A DNA stretch of 64,000 bases from Endomychus coccineus (lineage: Eukaryota; Arthropoda; Insecta; Coleoptera; Endomychidae), in the NCBI GenBank assembly GCA_958510875.1, contig CAUEHT010000002.1:1426001-1490000 (forward strand). The letters run 5' to 3'. Both the position numbers and the translations under genes were made by a program. The notes under the pieces were generated by a model, which saw only the letters and a list, made by a program, of their open reading frames with translations, made no database searches and was not told the origin of the DNA. Positions 37,906 through 49,628 of the stretch are shown here, in pieces. Position 1 is the stretch's first letter. The number at the start of each line of letters is the position of its first letter.

Positions 37906-38339
37906 CATTTTATGATAATATTATTGATCATTTTTCGCAAACTATAGACCGTAGAATTCCGTTAATATATAAAAAAAGTTAATAAAATTAATAAAAAAAA
38001 ACAAAATATGAAAAATTCCAAAAAAAAGAAAAAATATCAAAAATCCAAAAAAAGTAAAAAACAAAAAACGAACAAAAAAATTTTTTGGCAAGAGAAACTC
38101 TACACCTCCACGTTGGTTCTTGCTGGGCAACAATTAATTTTGTCACTGAAGTAGCTGGTACGGTCGCTGTGCAAAAGTTAAATTAATTGGCTAAGTAGAG
38201 TATATTAAAAAAAACGTTTTATGTCCAGCCTCCTCTCTTAAAAAGTTCACGAGTCGCCACTGTTACTCACAACATTCAAAGCATCTGTCTACGATTCACT
38301 GAATAACTGTAACTGGTAGTATAACGTAAAACGTAAAAA

Positions 38340-38640
38340 ATACCGAAGAATTTTCGAGAACCGGCGTTTTGGGACGCCCACAAATCGAAGGCCTGAAAGT
38401 ACTATATACAAACACCTTTCCCATCTTCTACTCTGAGCGTTCACCACATGTTTCTACCGCTAAAGCTGAATAATATTCACAATCTACCGATTTCAAAGCA
38501 TCCAAAACATTCCTAAATGTCTAAATATCGGAAAGTACCCGTAAAGTGGCTTTCATTCTGCACATTTCTGAGCGCCCAGCAATCTTATTTAAGGTAGCTG
38601 AATTCATAGGAAGGATTTTACGAGTCAGAAGTAATGAAAA
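38340..38640. repeat. Second block of the CTGAGCGTCC family
   Basis: GGACGCCCACAAATCGAAGG and CCTGAAAGTACTATATACA are shared with 47215-47270. TCTGAGCG motifs recur at about 38431 and 38568. Confidence 0.55.
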
Positions 38641-38849
38641 TTAAAAAAATACCTCACGATATTCTGTTTTTAATTCATGAAGACTTTCATAATCGGCGAT
38701 TAAAAGTCCGAAACAAAATTCTACAGTTGAGTTGATTAGAGAAGTACGTTTCACATAAGATATGTTGTGATTAACTGACCTCATGTTGTAGAATTGGAAT
38801 TTCTGGTTGGTTGAGAATTTTCTCAACCTTGTTGTTATGGACTATCGTC

Positions 38850-39999
38850 AATAAGCAATATGAATAAGAAATAATCACCCTTCAAAAATTCAATTGTGGA
38901 AGCCGTTACTTCGTGATAGTTTATCATTTTAAGGAAATAATAAATAAAACTACTTTGTTATACTACCACTGATATTTAATATAGTCGTGACTATAGTTTC
39001 AACACTATACTGTCTACTATATACAGGGTGAGTCAGTTTTTTGTAGACAAACTTCAACAGGAGATAGAACAGATGTTTTTAAGGAGAAAAAATCTCATAA
39101 ACATATGTCGTAGAAGGCTTCGTTTCCGAGATACAGGGTGTTGAAATTGAAATGAAAATTTCGTTTTTTGCTAATATCTCCGGGACCGTTTATCGTACAG
39201 AAAACAGCTTTTGTGAGCATTTTCTACTCATAGTAAGCTATGTTCTGTGCTGTAAAAAAAATTTTTTTCAGTCTTAATTGGTGAAGATTTTGAAGAGGTA
39301 ATGGGTGTTTTTCTCTCCAACTTCTACGTCACTAAAAAAAAGTAAGGTTTTGAGACAACCATTTGAACCGCCAATGTTTTCTACACAAAAAAGGTACTCC
39401 AGGTGATAAGCTTTAAAGTTGACCGTTTTCGAGAAAAATCAACTTTTATGTTGAAAAACATGGTCAATCCTTTGATTTTGTTACTTCTTTTAACGTTTGA
39501 ATAAATTTTGTTTAATTAGTAAGAATTGACCATGTTTTTCAACATGAAAGTTGAGTTCTCTCGAGAACGATCAACTTTAGAACTTATGACCAAGATTACC
39601 TTTTTTGTGTAGAAAACATTGGCGGTTCAAATGGTTGTCTCAAAACCGTACTTTTTCCAGTGGCGCAGAAGTTGGGAGAAAAACACCCACTACCCCTTCA
39701 AAATCTTCACCAATTAAGAGTAAAAAAATTTTTTTTATCACACAGAACATAGCTTACTTTGAGTAGAAAATGCTTACAAAAGCTATTTCTTGTACGATAA
39801 ACGGTTCCGGAGATATTCGCAAAAAACGAATTTTTTTTTTCAATTTCAACACCCTGTATCTCGAAATCGAAGCCTTCTACGACATATGTTTATGGGGACT
39901 TTTCTTCTTAAAAACACTTGTTTCATCTCCTGTGTTGCAGTTTGTCTACAAAAAACTGACTCACCCTGTATAGGTTGAAGAAGGAATACAAACAAATTT
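38850..39999 (-). repeat. PLE terminal repeat (low-coordinate copy), split by a palindromic MITE
   Basis: Segments 38850-39023 and 39969-39999 together are an inverted match to 41380-41640. Shared pieces include ATATTTAATATAGTCGTGAC, TTGTTATACTA and GGTTGAAGAAGGAATACAAA. Relative to the other copy about 45 bp are missing, which removes the CTGAAGA half of the ribozyme and leaves GTGTTGAAACTATAG. Confidence 0.75.
39024..39968. mobile_element. 945-bp palindromic foldback MITE with TA target duplication
   Basis: Starts CAGGGTGAGTCAG and ends CTGACTCACCCTG, flanked by TA on both sides (39022-39023, 39969-39970). Complementarity extends through almost the whole length, with a short centre near 39480-39520. 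A TA duplication is typical of Tc1/mariner-type insertion. The frames at 39770-39978 are by-products. Confidence 0.9.
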
Positions 40000-40113
40000 T
40001 ATGGCTATAGGAAATAGTTCTAGGAAAAACCAGAGAGGGGTTAAGTGATTAGGTAGTTCCTAGAGAACCTTAGTGGTGCGGGTATGTTTACTAACGGACT
40101 TTAAATACGAAAA

Positions 40114-41400
40114 TCAGGTTATTAATACATTGAAGAGATTACTGTAATATAAATCTAGTTGATCGTTTTGGATCTTATCATACATCTTCATTGCTTTGAA
40201 AATTCCCATTGACTCTAATATATTTAGTTTGGACATTTTATCCTGACTATGTAAAATTTGGACATTATTCAAAATAGGAAAGGTATGGTATGTTTCTAAA
40301 ATATGATTTGCAAATGAAGAATCGGTCTTATTATTTTTAAAGGAACGAAAATGTTCTTTATATCTAACTGCTATGTTACGGCAAGATCTACCTATGTAAA
40401 ATCTATCACACTCTGAACAAGTTAGTTTATAAACTCTGGGCCTTTTGAATTTGTCAGTTTTATCTCTCGCATTGGACAGAATATGAGATAATTTGTTTAG
40501 GGGTTTAAAGCTGATGGTCAGGTTATGATGGGATAACATGTTTGCAATTTTTTCGCTTATAGGACCAAAATAAGTTAAAGAAACATATTTTAATGAGTTA
40601 TCTTTGTCTTTCATTAAGGGATGAGTGCTATTGTAAATTAATTTTTGTCTTTTTCTATTTATTAATTTAGAAATTACTTGAGGAACGAAACCGTTATTTG
40701 TAGCAATAACTTTAATTGTATCCAATTCTTTACTAAGATTTTCTTGAGATAAAGGAAGGGAAAACGCTCTATGTATCATTGAATGAAAAGCAGCTAATTT
40801 ATGACTATAGGGGCTATGTAAAGAGGTACAAATTACTGTATCTGTGAAAGTAGGTTTTCTGTAAATGTCAATGAGATGCTATTATCATGATGTGATAATG
40901 TTAAGTTTAAGAAATTTATTGTGTGATCCTTTTCTATCTCTAATGTGAATTTTATGTTGGGATAAAAATTATTGATGAATGATAAGAAAGCATCTAACTG
41001 TATAGATGTACCTTTAAAGATTGCTAATATATTGTCTAGGTATCTGTACCAAAATTGAATATGTTTTTTGTTATGGCAGAACTCATTATAGTATCTTCTT
41101 TGTCAGAAATAAAAATATCTGCGAGAAGTGGTCTTAATGGAGAACCGATAGCTAATCCGTTATTTTGAGTATAAAATTTGTTATTAAACTTACAGTACTT
41201 TTGACTGAGGCATAAATCGAATGCCTGTTCTATTTCTGATTTTATCGAAGGATTAATATGTGACTTTTCTGAGATATTTTTGATTAAATGTCGACATTCA
41301 ATGGGACGGATATTTGAAAACATATTAGAAACATCAAAGGATACCAAAATACTGATGTTAGGTATAATTTTTGGTTTTAATTTGTTTGTATTCCTTCTTT
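40114..41400 (-). pseudogene. Penelope-like element: partial RT plus GIY-YIG endonuclease
   Basis: Frame 40779-40114 is open upstream to about 40863 and reads DIYRKPTFTDTVI, HKLAAFHSMIHRA, then the GIY-YIG core VYKLTCSECDRFYIGRSCRN and VRYKEH, the standard PLE order. Upstream, frame 41347-41036 gives RT block A (LVSFDVSNMFSNI) and block B (GLAIGSPLRPLLADIF). The YxDD motif falls in a shifted frame and a second shift lies near 40865. The RT N-terminus is missing: the coding sequence begins directly at the terminal repeat near 41400. 5'-truncated and inactive. Confidence 0.9.
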
Positions 41401-41640
41401 AACCTATATATAGTAGATATAGTACTTGTGAGTTCATACCTTCGTTTTCGTCTGAAGATGACACGTTTAGTGTTGAAACTATAGTAACGGCTATATTAAA
41501 TATCAGTGATAGTATAACAAAGTAGTTATATTTATTATTTCGTTAAAATAATAACCCTTATTCACTATAATTATTCCTTATTTATAGTGCTATCCACAGT
41601 AACTCTTTTATAGTTTATTAGTCAACAAGCAATATTAAGG
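41380..41640 (+). repeat. PLE terminal repeat (high-coordinate copy), inverted relative to the other
   Basis: Inverted match of 38850-39023 plus 39969-39999. Contains a complete hammerhead core and ends in CTATCCACAGTAACTCTTTT, the terminal block that also defines the family 2 foldbacks at 10525, 17341 and 62095. Confidence 0.75.
41448..41490 (+). ncRNA. Minimal type I hammerhead ribozyme in PLE terminal repeat
   Basis: Stem I TCGT/ACGG (41448-41451 with 41487-41490), CTGAAGA (41452-41458), stem II GACAC/GTGTT, GAAA (41475-41478), the 8-nt palindrome ACTATAGT (41478-41485) as stem III, and A41486 as cleavage residue. All required core positions are present. PLE terminal repeats are known hosts of such ribozymes. 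Confidence 0.75.
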
Positions 41641-42059
41641 TCTACAACATAGGATGTTTTCGGAATGACATGATTTTCAACTATGATTGAAAATATTCTT
41701 TTCTAACAAGCTGGGAACATGGAATGGTATCTCCGCTTAGTTGGTCTCAATTTCTAGTTCCACAAGATAGATGACTTTCACCCATAGATGACAACATAGT
41801 CTTCACAAAATCATCAAAGTCTGATGCAGACACAATAACATTTGAAAAAATTCAATCTCCAGATTGAAGAACGGAAATAATTTTAATTTTTCATATCCAG
41901 AAATAGACGCTCAAGATGAGTCGATAACTTTATCTTCGAATAGGATAGAAATTTCAATATTTCTTTGCAAAGATATTCTCTGACTAATCGGTTGTGTTTA
42001 ATTCAGCAAAACTAATAATATTCCTGGAAATGATTGAAAAGATTGTTCTCATTACCAGC

Positions 42060-43560
42060 CTTTGGACAAAGTCTTAGAGCAAACAGAAATACATCGGCTA
42101 TTCAGATTTGAAACAACGTACGGAAATTCGTTCACAATTCTAAGTTATAACGATTTTCATCTTAAAAAACTAGTGCGGAATTTCATTTAGCGGTAGTAAA
42201 CGAGATTCCGCGCGAGAAACTGTACTTTTTTAAATGCTTTAAAATGCACCTGAATGCTTATAATCGTTTTGTGTGAATGTGAGTGTATGTAAACGTGTGG
42301 TGTATATGTGACCGTGACATGATGTTATAGGGTGTTATATATCAAAATCATCATCATCTGATATACTGATTTCTGACTCGGGGAAATTAGAACATTCTTC
42401 ACCTTCACAATGCTTACATATGAGCTACAAGGTAATCCTAAATTTTCCACAAACATTTACCAGTACAATTTTATTTACAATCACTAGGGATTATTCTGAT
42501 CAATTCATCGGGACGTGCATTTTTATTGTTTGTATAGGAGTAAGCCCATTCGAACTATTCCTCCAACCCCATTTCGTTGGATCAATGGTTTGATTACAGA
42601 ACACGCTAACAATATGTTGCTTTGCAGCATTATCGTATTTTCATATGGCTACCTTGTTGAAATCTAATGTCGAGTACGGAATATCGAGAATTGTAATTTG
42701 CTGATAAATGTGTTAAACAAAAAGCTCCCAATTTTTCATGCCAGCGAACGATTACATTATGCCAAGGCATCACAAGATAACCATATGAAAATACGATGAT
42801 GCTGCAAAGCAACATATTTTTAGGATTATTACCAAGTTCAGGTTTGGAGCTTAAAATTAGGACTACCTTGTAGCCCATTATGTAAGCATTGTGAAGGTAA
42901 AGAATGTTCTAATTGCCCCGAGCCAGAAATCAGTATATTAGATGATGATGATTTTGATAAGTGTATGGATGAAAATAAACACGATGATGAAGATGATGAC
43001 GATACCAATGATGTTATCAATGACAATTGCGATGATCAAATTTTATCAAACTTAGATGATGAAGCGGATCACGATGATCCGTATATCAATAATGATCATA
43101 TTACATCATTAGCAACATATGCTGACAGTGATAACGAAAAGTTGAGTTATTTGTGAATAATTAGACATACCTGTATAGATAATTTTTCAATAAATATGAA
43201 ATGTAAAAGAAAAAAATATATAAATGTGAAAAAAAAACAAATTATTTATTAATCTTAGGTTTTTTGTTTAAAAATTGAAATTTGTTATGTAAAACACTAT
43301 AATGACATCATGTCACGGTCACATATACACGTTCACACGTCTACATACACTCACACATTCACACAAAATGATTTTAAGCATTCAGGTGCATTTTAAAACA
43401 TTCAAAAAAGTATCATTTCGCCCGAGGAATCTATTGTACCGGCACTCGTTTATTGCCGCTAAATGAAATTCCGCGCTAGTTTTTATGATTAAATTCGTTA
43501 TAACTTGAAATTGTGAACGAATTCCCGTACGCTGTCTCATACCTGAATAGCCGATGTATT
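42060..43560. mobile_element. Composite inverted repeat element
   Basis: The left arm (about 42060-42440) is mirrored by about 42863-43560. Matching pieces include GTGACCGTGACATGATG (left), AACATTCTTCACCTTCACAA (left) and the inner TTGCTTTGCAGCAT...TATCGTATTTTCATATGG (42616-42655 against 42775-42815). The right side holds an Asp-rich frame. Family unknown. Confidence 0.6.
42882..43156 (+). CDS. Asp/Asn-rich ORF with CxxC motifs, function unknown
   Basis: The frame reads CKHCEGKECSNCPEPEISIL (about 42886) and continues as DDDDFDKCMDENKHDDEDDD to a stop at 43156. ATG at 42965 is the first Met; the CxxC part lies upstream in the same frame, so this is probably the 3' end of a longer lost protein, perhaps of the composite element around it. 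The mirrored left arm (42340-42430) carries the same stretch. Not assigned. Confidence 0.35.
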
Positions 43561-43915
43561 TCTCTGTAGTTTGCTCTAAGACTTTGTTGATAGACCCAAA
43601 ATTGGGCCCTTTAGAGGTCCAAACACATTTATTAGTATAGCTCCATGCATTCAGGTGCATTTTAAAACATTCAAAAAAGTATCATTTCGCGCGAGGAATC
43701 TATTGTACCGGCCCTCGTTTATTGCCGCTAAATGAAATTCCGCGCTAGTTTTTATGATTAAATTCGTTATAACTTGAAATTGTGAACGAATTCCCGTACG
43801 CTGTCTCATACCTGAATAGCCGATGTATTTCTCTGTAGTTTGCTCTAAGACTTTGTTGATAGACCTAAAATTGGGCCCTTTAGAGGTCCAAACACATTTA
43901 TTAGTATAGCTCCAT
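43379..43915. repeat. Exact-period 269-bp tandem duplication
   Basis: CATTCAGGTGCATTTTAAAA at 43379 recurs at 43648, and TAGCTCCAT ends both copies 269 bp apart. The copies differ at only a few positions by eye, so the duplication is recent. The first copy overlaps the right arm of the inverted composite. Confidence 0.95.
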
Positions 43916-44858
43916 TTCTAGTCGACTCAAATCGATCTGCTTGGACTTAAAATAGTCGCTATGAAAATCTCTTGAAGAAAGTAGAATTTGAATTTCGTGA
44001 AAAATTTCTAACCCCAAAAGATTTGAATTTTTAAGCTGTCCAAAATTTTCAAAATGGCGCCAAAGTTATGTCTTTGAACCAAAATGATTAAATTTTGGAT
44101 ATTGAGTACAGAATAATAAAATCTTCCAAATCAATTTGGTTTTAGATCGAGAACTTGAGTATGTCGTCTGCTTCCAAAAAATAGCCATAGCTTTTTGAGC
44201 ACAGAGTTGATGCAAATTTAAACTACCCCATCGTTTTCAGCGTGTCAAAATACATAGAATAGACCAAAATTAGACCTCGCGGAAATTCGGACAAAAATCG
44301 TCGATTTTCCTCCTTAAATGCCTGGACTATTGACGGAACGCGCTATCCCTTTATCGGGTGCCGCATCTGCTAGTGTGATCGGCAGTGAACGTGTTGTTAT
44401 AATATTTCTCTCTACAATCGGCAATCGGCCAGATGATTAGCGCTCCAAATGACGCGCGAAACAGAGCGAAAAGTGTCGAGTATTTCGACAATCCGTACTA
44501 CTCAATAACTCAAAAACGGTCGTACCTGGATTGCATTTATCATTTGGCCGCTACACGAGAACATACTTTATGCCATATAACTCGATTCATGATTAAATGG
44601 CAAAAATTAATAAATATAGCATGTGCTGGAAACGTCCGTCTTTCTAGTCGATTCCCCATGGATGATCTCTCTCAAATAAGCCTTCCTTATTCCGAATTAT
44701 TTTGTATTGCTCTATTACTATTTGTTCAAAATTTCTCTCATTTTCAATTTGCACCTAGTACATTTAAATAACCCCATGGAACAGAATCTGAGGATTGTTA
44801 GTCAGGTAAACGAGGACGCCACGCAACTGTACGACATTATCCTCTTTTGAGGGTAAAT
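43916..44858. other. Unassigned region with one 112-codon ORF (44433-44771, +)
   Basis: The ORF has no recognised motif. The sequence before it is moderately GC-rich near 44330-44480. No splice-linked exon or repeat partner was found in the window. Confidence 0.3.
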
Positions 44859-45086
44859 CTAGATAAAATGAGGAGGTGCTCCATCATGCATAAACCAACT
44901 TACTGATCTATTTGCGTATATTACATTAACTATTAGATCTGTAAGGTCGTTCTCCAATAAATTGAAATATGTTTCACCATTTAAGTGAGGAGGAATTATA
45001 AAAGGTCCATTTCCACCATTTTTAAATAGATTTTCCATGAGAATGTTTTTTTCTGAAAAAAAATGAAGAATACTTTTTTGAAGCAA
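44859..45086 (-). pseudogene. Fragment of a Tc3/mariner-type transposase
   Basis: Minus-strand frame contains NGGNGPFIIPPHLNGETYFN and WFMHDGAPPHF. These match the second catalytic-Asp region (QDGAPPH-like) of insect mariner/Tc-type transposases. Both sides are lost; the other catalytic residues were not found. Confidence 0.8.
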
Positions 45087-45089
45087 ACT

Positions 45090-47180
45090 TTTCTCAAAAA
45101 CCTATAATTAGTTTTAAAATAAAATAAAATGATGCGATCCAAAATAAAGCAGCAAATGTATTGCAAGTTCCCCGTACCGTCGCTTTAGTTAAGAAGCTTC
45201 GTCGACCGGTACCTACCATATAAAAAATTTTGCATCGATAATTACTAAAGCCAAATTACCAAAATTGAAAGCTTGGCATGTTATGGTTCCTGAGTCATAA
45301 AAAAGAAAAACATCTTTCAGTCTTCATCTTTAAAGCTCCGTAGCTCTTTATTGAAACATTTCCGGACTTGATTTGATATGATTTTATCTTATTCTTTAGT
45401 TTGGCATATGGAATCCCCGATATGCTATATAGACATCTAGATATGGATCACCTTTCGCATGAAAGAAAACATAATCAGTAATGATTTAAGTCATATATGG
45501 GTCTCATTATCATTATCTGGATGCAGGACAGGAAACGGGCACACGATAAGCTCCCCGAATAACCGATTTTTGGATAACTGGGGAATTTCCTACTCGGGAC
45601 ATTTTTGTTTTTCAGAATTACAGCTACTGTCCTGATTCACAACAGTTTCAATAAAATGGAGAAGGGCATACAGTAGATTTGTCGTAGGAATCGGTTGGAA
45701 TGTATAAATGAGAGTGAAGGCAATATGTAAAGAAATATTAAAAATTTATTAATAACTGAAGAAATATAATAAACTATTTAACTAGCTTGATATGGAACAA
45801 CTTGTTCTATCGATAATAGTTCTAAAGTAAAAAAAGCAACTCTAGAACACAAACAATTAAAATTAATCTAGAAATTAATATTGAAATTAAATCTTTAAAT
45901 ATCATTTATAGATAAATTCACTTACAGATTCTAAATCTACTATGCGAATCGAACATAATAACATATTACTCCATCTATACATTTTGACCAATCTAATATT
46001 ATGTTCTTTCATAGTAAAATGCAATAATATTAATTACATAAAGATAGAAATCAACCTAGCTCTCACCGGCTTAAACTAAAAAATGTTGGGAATCGAATTT
46101 AATTCAATACTTCATAATAAAAGTTTAATTAGCTTGATTCACCATAAAGATGTCGCAACTCTTTTTATCGATTAAAACTCTAAAGAAAAATTACGCTGCT
46201 AAGGTAATCAAAACTTATAATCTCAACCAAATGATCCAATTATCATTTATCTGAACCTATATTTACGGAATCGCCGATCATCGAACACCTTCAAGTTGCA
46301 GAGAAGTTTACTTTTACGGAATTTATCATTTGGTTTTTCAGCAATACACGAAAACATATTATGTAAAATTATCTCTTAATTGCGATAATGAGACGACACA
46401 GAATTAATGTCGTTGGGAATAACGATGAATTGATATTACCTCAAAGTTTATTGACCCCTACGTACACCCTGATCTTACTCAACAAGCCGCGCGCCGCCTC
46501 GCCAATTCGTTACAAATAACAAAAATAATATGGTGGGTGTGTAATTATTTTGGTTCAGTTAAAACTTGTCTTTTATATTGAGAATGCGTATTCCGGAAAA
46601 AGAAAGCGTTTATCTATTCAATATAAAATTAATGTTAATGCGGCTAGTGAACAACTTGATTCAACTGTTCGATATGTTTATTCTCGAAAAAACACCAGCT
46701 ATAAGAATCGACATTTCAGAATTCCTCAAGAGTTTCCGCTGTCAGGATGATACTCTGTAGAAGTACAACAATATATTACAATAAAAATCTACTAAAACAA
46801 AAACCATACAATTATAAAGAACAAAGAATGAGCGCAATGTACAGATTCCATGGATGTAATAAATCTTATTCGAGATATCTCAAGGATCAGATATTTGTCA
46901 ATACCCATCTTTAAGATAACAATCAATGCGTAGAGTGGAAGAGAGCGCATTAATTTGTGGTGCCGCCTATATGATACGTTTGGTGCTAACCATAGGTGCG
47001 ATCAATTATCAAGTAAGGATATCGGAATAACGTTTTTTATAATTACTGTAATGTACGCTACTTCCTGGTTAAGTAATAAATAATCTAGTAATAACCATAG
47101 TCAGATTCCGGAATTCTTATATAAACTTGCTCAATCAAAACAACTGCTTACGCTCAGTTTGAAATGCAAGAATAATGCGG
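45090..47180. other. AT-rich stretch, nothing recognised
   Basis: Frames at 46550-46760 carry no known motif. No further transposase pieces were identified. Confidence 0.35.
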
Positions 47181-47635
47181 AATAACTATCAGAATACGGC
47201 GTTGTCATTTCTCCTCGACGTCGAGGACCCCTACAAATCGACAGGCTGAAAGTACTGCATACACCTGACTAATACACAGAAATTGTAGCAAACGCCTCTA
47301 ACGGCAGACACGTTGTACTATCAGTATACTTTTAATACACAAAACGGCAGGTTGCATCTGAGCATCCAGACAAATTTTTGCCAACGGGTTCAGCGAAAAA
47401 GTATGAATGATTTACTACGGGGAAACTTCCAAGCGTCTGTATACGGACGCTCTGTAGGAACCGGACGCTTGAAAGATAGCATTGGAAGATAGCAGTCCGT
47501 CAATGTACGGACGCTCGGAAAGTAGTAGGATAAATATATATTTGTATGTTTTCTTGGTATATTGGTTCGTATATATACTGAAAATGAAATACAAATTCTG
47601 TTTGACGTCTCGACAATGTTTATTGTCTTTATCAA
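47180..47635. repeat. Third CTGAGCGTCC-type block joined to a hammerhead-like segment
   Basis: CTACAAATCGACAGGCTGAA matches 38375-38395. GGACGCTC and related motifs recur at about 47447, 47465 and 47509. From about 47545 the sequence matches the 1982/2863 repeats, with TTGATAA at 47629-47635 (minus) but GAGA instead of GAAA. Confidence 0.5.
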
Positions 47636-47636
47636 T

Positions 47637-47638
<2 letters not shown>

Positions 47639-47697
<59 letters not shown>
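47639..47697. repeat. (TA)n microsatellite
   Basis: About 59 bp of TA immediately after the ribozyme-like segment (ATCAATAACA then TA). Confidence 0.95.
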
Positions 47698-47699
<2 letters not shown>

Positions 47700-49628
47700 A
47701 TGTATTACGACAAGATGAGATCTGTTATATATATTTTCTATACAAATGGAGATCCTTTTTGTAAGGTGAGATCCGATTTCGGATCTCGTTTTGTTTCTAG
47801 CGTATATCGACACTATTTCCATTATTCATGTTCATAGAAACGAAGATCAAAATTTTCAATGGATCTCATTTTTACTCATAATTTCACCTCTTATACAAGT
47901 ATAGTTCATAGAAATTGATAAAGGTGGCGCTTCACAAAACACTAGCAAATAGCTATTTTATGCACTACACGAGATCCTCTCGTAGCGGCAACGCTGTAGA
48001 CAACTAAATACGTGAAATGAAAGAGAGGTATTATTATTAGCATCAGCTGAGTTTGATTCTCTCGTTTAACTAATAATTTATTCACAATAAATTATTACGG
48101 TTATCAGTCTCCTGGACTGAAAAATTAGAAATACGTTGTTGAAATGTTTCAAAATAGGACAATAAAGATATATTTGTCATGCTCCCAAATCGATTTTAAC
48201 ATTATCTCTTCAACGTTTAGTTCATTTTTGCTAGTGTCCAGGTAGATTTCGAAAGGTAATTATAATTCAATTCAGATTTAAATTAGAATCGAGATAGAAT
48301 TACTGGAAATTACCCGTCTAATCTAATTTCCTAATATATGAATGATATATATGATATGAACTCAGTTTTTGCTTAATTTCACATACAGTATCTAACCTCA
48401 CATTACCTATGACAATAACAGATAGTCTCGACGTTTGATTCAATTTTATTCTGTAGTATATAGAGGAATATTACATTACCCCATATAAAGGGGCAGGCAA
48501 CAGACACTTAGGTTGAAACATAATTACTGGATACAAAAACAAAAGAAATATTATTGAATACAATTTTCCATTACGGCATGAAAATTCATTCTGAACTTTT
48601 AAATTTCCAGTAATATGATGAATAAATTTATTTAACTAGCGAAATAAGCTGTATATTAAATATGTGCACATTTTCATTTTTATTAAAATGTACATGTAAG
48701 TAGTAAGAGAGCATTCAATATTTAATTATTATGGATATAAAAGAATGATTCTAAATAATTCGCACTCAGAATTCATTTGGTAATTGATTCAGATCGATTC
48801 AGTACCCATAGTAAATTAAGAGGATGCTCTCTATGGAGCACAAAATGCAAGTACTTGTCTCATGAAACAAACTCCAAGCCAAGTGGCTCTTACTTTACTA
48901 CATGGCCAAACCATATTTTACTGACACACAGTCAATATTGGTAACCAGTAAGTACCAATTTCATTTATTTATCATCATGCGAAATACTAAGGCAGCAAAC
49001 AAAGAACTAACGGGATGGTGATGGAAAAACCATCATGGGAGATTAAAAGGAGAAATCAGGGGCATTATGACGATGCTACCCATAGCACAGCAGTGAAACC
49101 AAATGAAGAATTTTGAACAGGTACTCATATCTATCTGTATGGGAAATGTGAAGACGCACAGGTTAATTTTAGTTTCAATTATATGAATGTTTAGATAATT
49201 TTATGTTGTATAAATTTAAATTCGGAAGTGTTTGATAAAATTATTATTTTCAAGACAGCAAACTATGTGTTTCCTTCAATAAAGGGCAACTAAATATTTA
49301 AGGAAATAAAGTTGTTGCACAGTCTAGGTAGATTGTCAAAACAAATGTTAAATTTAAGGCTCAAAAGTCTGTGTACTCAAATAAGCAAAATTTCAAATAT
49401 CAATTTTAAAATGAATAGAAGTCAACGTTCCAGTAATGTTTAACTGGAAGAATCAATGTCAACGTGGACCTACACCACGGAATTTTGCTGATCCAAGGTA
49501 GAATTCATACATCACGTTCATGACCGTGAAATGTTATATAATAACATTTTATATATCTGGAGCAACGAATCAGCAAATATTAAAAATAGTTCTTACTAAG
49601 TTGAATTGAATCTTCTAAATTATCATGC
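47698..49628. other. Non-coding region with a dispersed repeat at about 48165-48340
   Basis: The segment from TATTTGTCATGCTCCCAAAT to GGAAATTACCCGTCTAA resembles 55270-55420 (TATATTTGTGATGCTTCCGA, GGAGATTACCCGTATAA). GGATCTC/GAGATCC motifs cluster at 47705-47865, as they do at 55945-56180. No gene was recognised. Confidence 0.45.

Larger units (their letters stand above)
35410..38262 (+). mobile_element. Near-complete hAT transposon (2853 bp) with ends and target duplication
   Basis: The left end CAGTGACGGCACC and right end CGAGTCGCCACTG form short inverted termini starting CAGTG(A/G)CG, as usual for hAT. Flanking octamers are TAACTCAC (35402-35409) and TTACTCAC (38263-38270), 7 of 8 identical. 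The subterminal GGAGGCT/AGCCTCC sequence is also mirrored. The interior holds one long transposase frame in plus orientation. Confidence 0.88.

Noticed and set aside
39770..39978. Overlapping plus-strand ORFs
   Set aside because: They lie inside the right arm of the palindromic MITE and end at its terminus.
43382..43660. 92-codon minus ORF in the 269-bp tandem repeat
   Set aside because: Spans the duplication junction and the second unit is not open in the same way; a repeat by-product.
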